The notes beneath the pieces are model-generated. The model saw only the letters and a program-made list of their open reading frames with translations, was not told where the DNA came from and did no database searches. A program made the position numbers and the translations under genes. This document shows positions 20,025 to 22,500 of a stretch of DNA of 22,500 nt, in pieces. Every line of letters starts with the position of its first letter. Within the stretch, counting starts at the first letter, position 1. The DNA is from Cristatella mucedo (lineage: Eukaryota > Bryozoa > Phylactolaemata > Cristatellidae), in NCBI GenBank assembly GCA_009760855.2, contig WPIO01000169.1, positions 210,001 through 232,500 of the forward strand. The letters are read 5' to 3'.

Positions 20025-20390
20025 ACCTATCCCAAACGAGGCAGCGCAGCACAGAGCCATGAACAATCGAGAAGCAGCAACTCGAAGCAAGGTGCATTGC
20101 GATCGATGTGCATCCAGTCTGCTTTAGCTCTGCCCGTACAGCAGCAGACTGAGCAGGCAGGGGTGAAGGTCGGGAGTAAGCACTTCATAGAACTGCTGGC
20201 TCAAGAGTGAACAGCACACTGGGACGGGAAGAGGGTGAGCGCGACAGATAAATTAGCAGCTTAAACAGTGCTCATGGATTGCCAATTAGCAGGTCAGAAG
20301 TGAGTGAGGTGAACAGGTAATAGGTGAATAGGCAAGCTAGGCACAGAGAAAGCAGAAGTCATGGGTGGCCAGAATGATACAGATATGTGT

Positions 20391-20408
20391 ATAATATATA
20401 TATATATG
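20391..20408. repeat. short (TA)n
   Basis: An alternating TA run lies just left of the GA tract. Confidence 0.8.
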
Positions 20409-20474
20409 CATGTCGAGAGAGACAGAGATGAGACATGCAGCAGGCAGACAAAGACACTGCGGATAGCATCAAGG

Positions 20475-20995
<521 letters not shown>

Positions 20996-21219
20996 TAGTG
21001 GAAAGACAGACCACAGAGGTGGGAGAGTCTGAGACATGGCTATCAAAAAGACGAATAGGTAGACACTGAGAGACTGAGGATACGATTCAGCCTGACAGAT
21101 GGAGGGACTGACAGAGCGACAGGGAGTGAAAGTGAGACAACAACAGGACATGTACCAATTAGCATCAATTAAGCCGAAAGGCATGGGACGTCCAAGCATG
21201 GTTAGCGGATGATGATAAC

Positions 21220-21366
21220 CTTTTGTAGAGAGTCCAGTGCTCCTTCAACAACGGATGGTAGTCGACGAGCGAGTCCAGTGTTATCAGCACAGTGAGCAGA
21301 TCACCGAGATGCTCATAAACGGGAACGAAGTAAACACCAGTTAAATCGACCACAGGTTTGCCAGTC
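21220..21366 (-). CDS. WASHC4: WASHC4 exon 2 of window (147 bp)
   Basis: The acceptor is TGTTTGCAG|G and the donor is AAAAG|GTTATC, which is less usual. The encoded blocks are TGKPVVDLTGVYFVPV, YEHLGDLLTVLITLDSLVDY and HPLLKEHWTLYK. They match family residues TTGVHFQ, MYEHLGELLTVLLTLD and LKDHWTMYKR. The first base completes a Lys codon, and the last two bases (AG) plus the next exon's first base give Arg. This is one of the best conserved parts of the N-terminal WASH-7 region. Confidence 0.95.
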
Positions 21367-22339
21367 CTGCAAACACATCATGTGCTGATTCCTGCACTGC
21401 TCAAAACAATGCATCGGCTGCATCCGGCGGGACGAGGTGAGAAACTTGAACTGCAAAGCCTGAGTGGACTCAAAGTTCGTCCTGCAAAGTAGCTGGCCAG
21501 GCATTCCCTGGCCATCGTAAGGGAAGCAGGACATTGGCTTCAGCTGCAATAGCTGCACACTCTGCCCTGAACCGAGGTAGCTCCAACTGGATAAAGTGCA
21601 CTGAAGTGATTGAGTGGAACGAAATTTTAAAGAAAATTGATCGAAAACGTGACCAGATTAACAGCGCCCGAATACAGCAAGGCAGCATTGCTAACCACCT
21701 AAGACTTTCTGTACTGCCCAAAAACGGCAGCCAACCAACACTTGGATTTGGGAGCTTAGTGTATCCCATGTGGCCCTGCACCACTTTCAACCAGTAACTA
21801 CTTAGCTGATCTGCAGCAGAAACGGCTGCCACTGGGGCGGCGGCCAGCGACAAGCCGCACAACTCCTTCGACTTCCAATTCCACAAGCAAAGCGATTCAG
21901 AACCAATCTGTGACATTTTAAGACTCAAGAATATTAAGTGCACAAGCTTATCAGTCTGGTCTCACCCGCACCTAGCTTGTGCACTGCATCACGGGTACAT
22001 CCACTACCAGGCCAATCGCACTAATGCCTAGTCGGTGGTTTAGCTGAAGACAGCTTTACATGGCTCAAAGACAAGAGCAGCTTTATAAGGTATGAAGCTC
22101 GTCGCATTTCATGCGAAGAAGTGCTGCAAGCAAACAGCTGCACTCAAATCGGTCCAACCGTGTCCTATCTTATGAGACAGAAACCCGTGCACAGCAGCTC
22201 ATAAAAGTCGCAGAGGTGGCAGAGGCGATGCTGGCCACTAGCAGCGGCAGCAGCAGCACGATCAGCACCACGAGCACGAGGCTTGAGGTGGCGGCGACGG
22301 CTGCTGTGGAGACGAGCGCCGAGCTGACTCTTGGCTTAC
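21367..22339 (-). other. WASHC4 intron 1, no recognised element
   Basis: This 973-bp intron begins with a strong donor and ends with TGTTTGCAG. A GCAG/AGC-rich patch lies at about 22230-22320 on the plus strand. An open stretch at 21534-21797 on the plus strand has no family I recognise and no splice context, so I do not call it a gene. Confidence 0.7.
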
Positions 22340-22422
22340 TTGGGATGCATGTACAAGCACGACATCTGCTGCATGGTGCTGCGTACGACCTCGTATGAGC
22401 GTGTCACGAAGCAGGATAGGTC
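22340..22422 (-). CDS. WASHC4: WASHC4 exon 1 of window (27 codons + 2 nt)
   Basis: The acceptor is TTTTTGCAG before GAC and the donor is AA|GTAAGC. The exon encodes DLSCFVTRSYEVVRSTMQQM then SCLYMHP, matching the family block ELSCFVTRCYEVVMN. It begins in phase 0 and leaves two bases (AA) that form Lys with the first base of the next exon. The preceding exon is outside the window, so the incoming phase comes only from homology. Confidence 0.9.
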
Positions 22423-22500
22423 CTGCAAAAATGCAAATAGGCAGTTGTGCAAACAGCCCCTAAGGGCCTGAACTACTCATCGGCTACAACAGGCACGTTT

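Noticed and set aside
21534-21797. 87-codon plus-strand ORF and its minus-strand counterpart
   Set aside because: No family is recognised, there is no splice or promoter evidence, and it lies in a WASHC4 intron.

Overview
This is animal (metazoan) genomic DNA, probably from an invertebrate. Coding exons are short, split by GT/AG introns, and the introns are full of microsatellites, LINE and SINE copies and Tc1-type transposon relics. I cannot place the species. I see no bacterial operon, ribosome binding site, CRISPR array or phage gene.

One host gene runs through almost the whole window on the minus strand. Sixteen internal exons (22422 down to 3693; 1,956 coding bases, 652 codons) join in a consistent reading phase with GT donors and AG acceptors. 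They encode a protein clearly homologous to WASHC4 (SWIP, KIAA1033, WASH-7), the large helical subunit of the WASH regulatory complex, which activates Arp2/3 on endosomes. From memory of the human protein, the part seen covers roughly residues 145-800 of about 1,170. The 5' exons lie beyond 22500 and the 3' exons lie beyond position 1.

Layout in gene order (right to left): exons 1-3 at 22.4-19.8 kb, with GA/GACA tracts in intron 2. Intron 3 (16.2-19.8 kb) holds a large GACA-rich satellite, a Tc1/mariner relic and a tRNA-derived SINE that ends about 20 bp from the exon 4 acceptor. Exons 4 and 5 lie at 16.2-15.4 kb. Intron 5 (10.3-15.4 kb) holds a long (AC)n tract, a nearly intact L2/CR1-like LINE in the same orientation as the gene (about 1,030 codons, two frameshifts), and two older LINE fragments. 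Exons 6-14 form a compact block (10.3-6.5 kb) with introns of about 250-500 bp. Exon 15 is at 5.5 kb and exon 16 at 3.7-3.9 kb. Intron 15 holds a 5'-truncated LINE copy on the plus strand. The leftmost 3.7 kb is intron, with a Tc1 relic, another LINE relic, a possible SINE relic and a (GCAT)n repeat.

No new multi-gene system is evident. The observations most worth following are a shared 3' hairpin/tail among the LINE copies that the SINE tails seem to echo, a perfect 19-bp inverted repeat carrying two octamer (ATTTGCAT) motifs, CU-repeat tracts near splice acceptors, and the nearly intact sense-oriented LINE.
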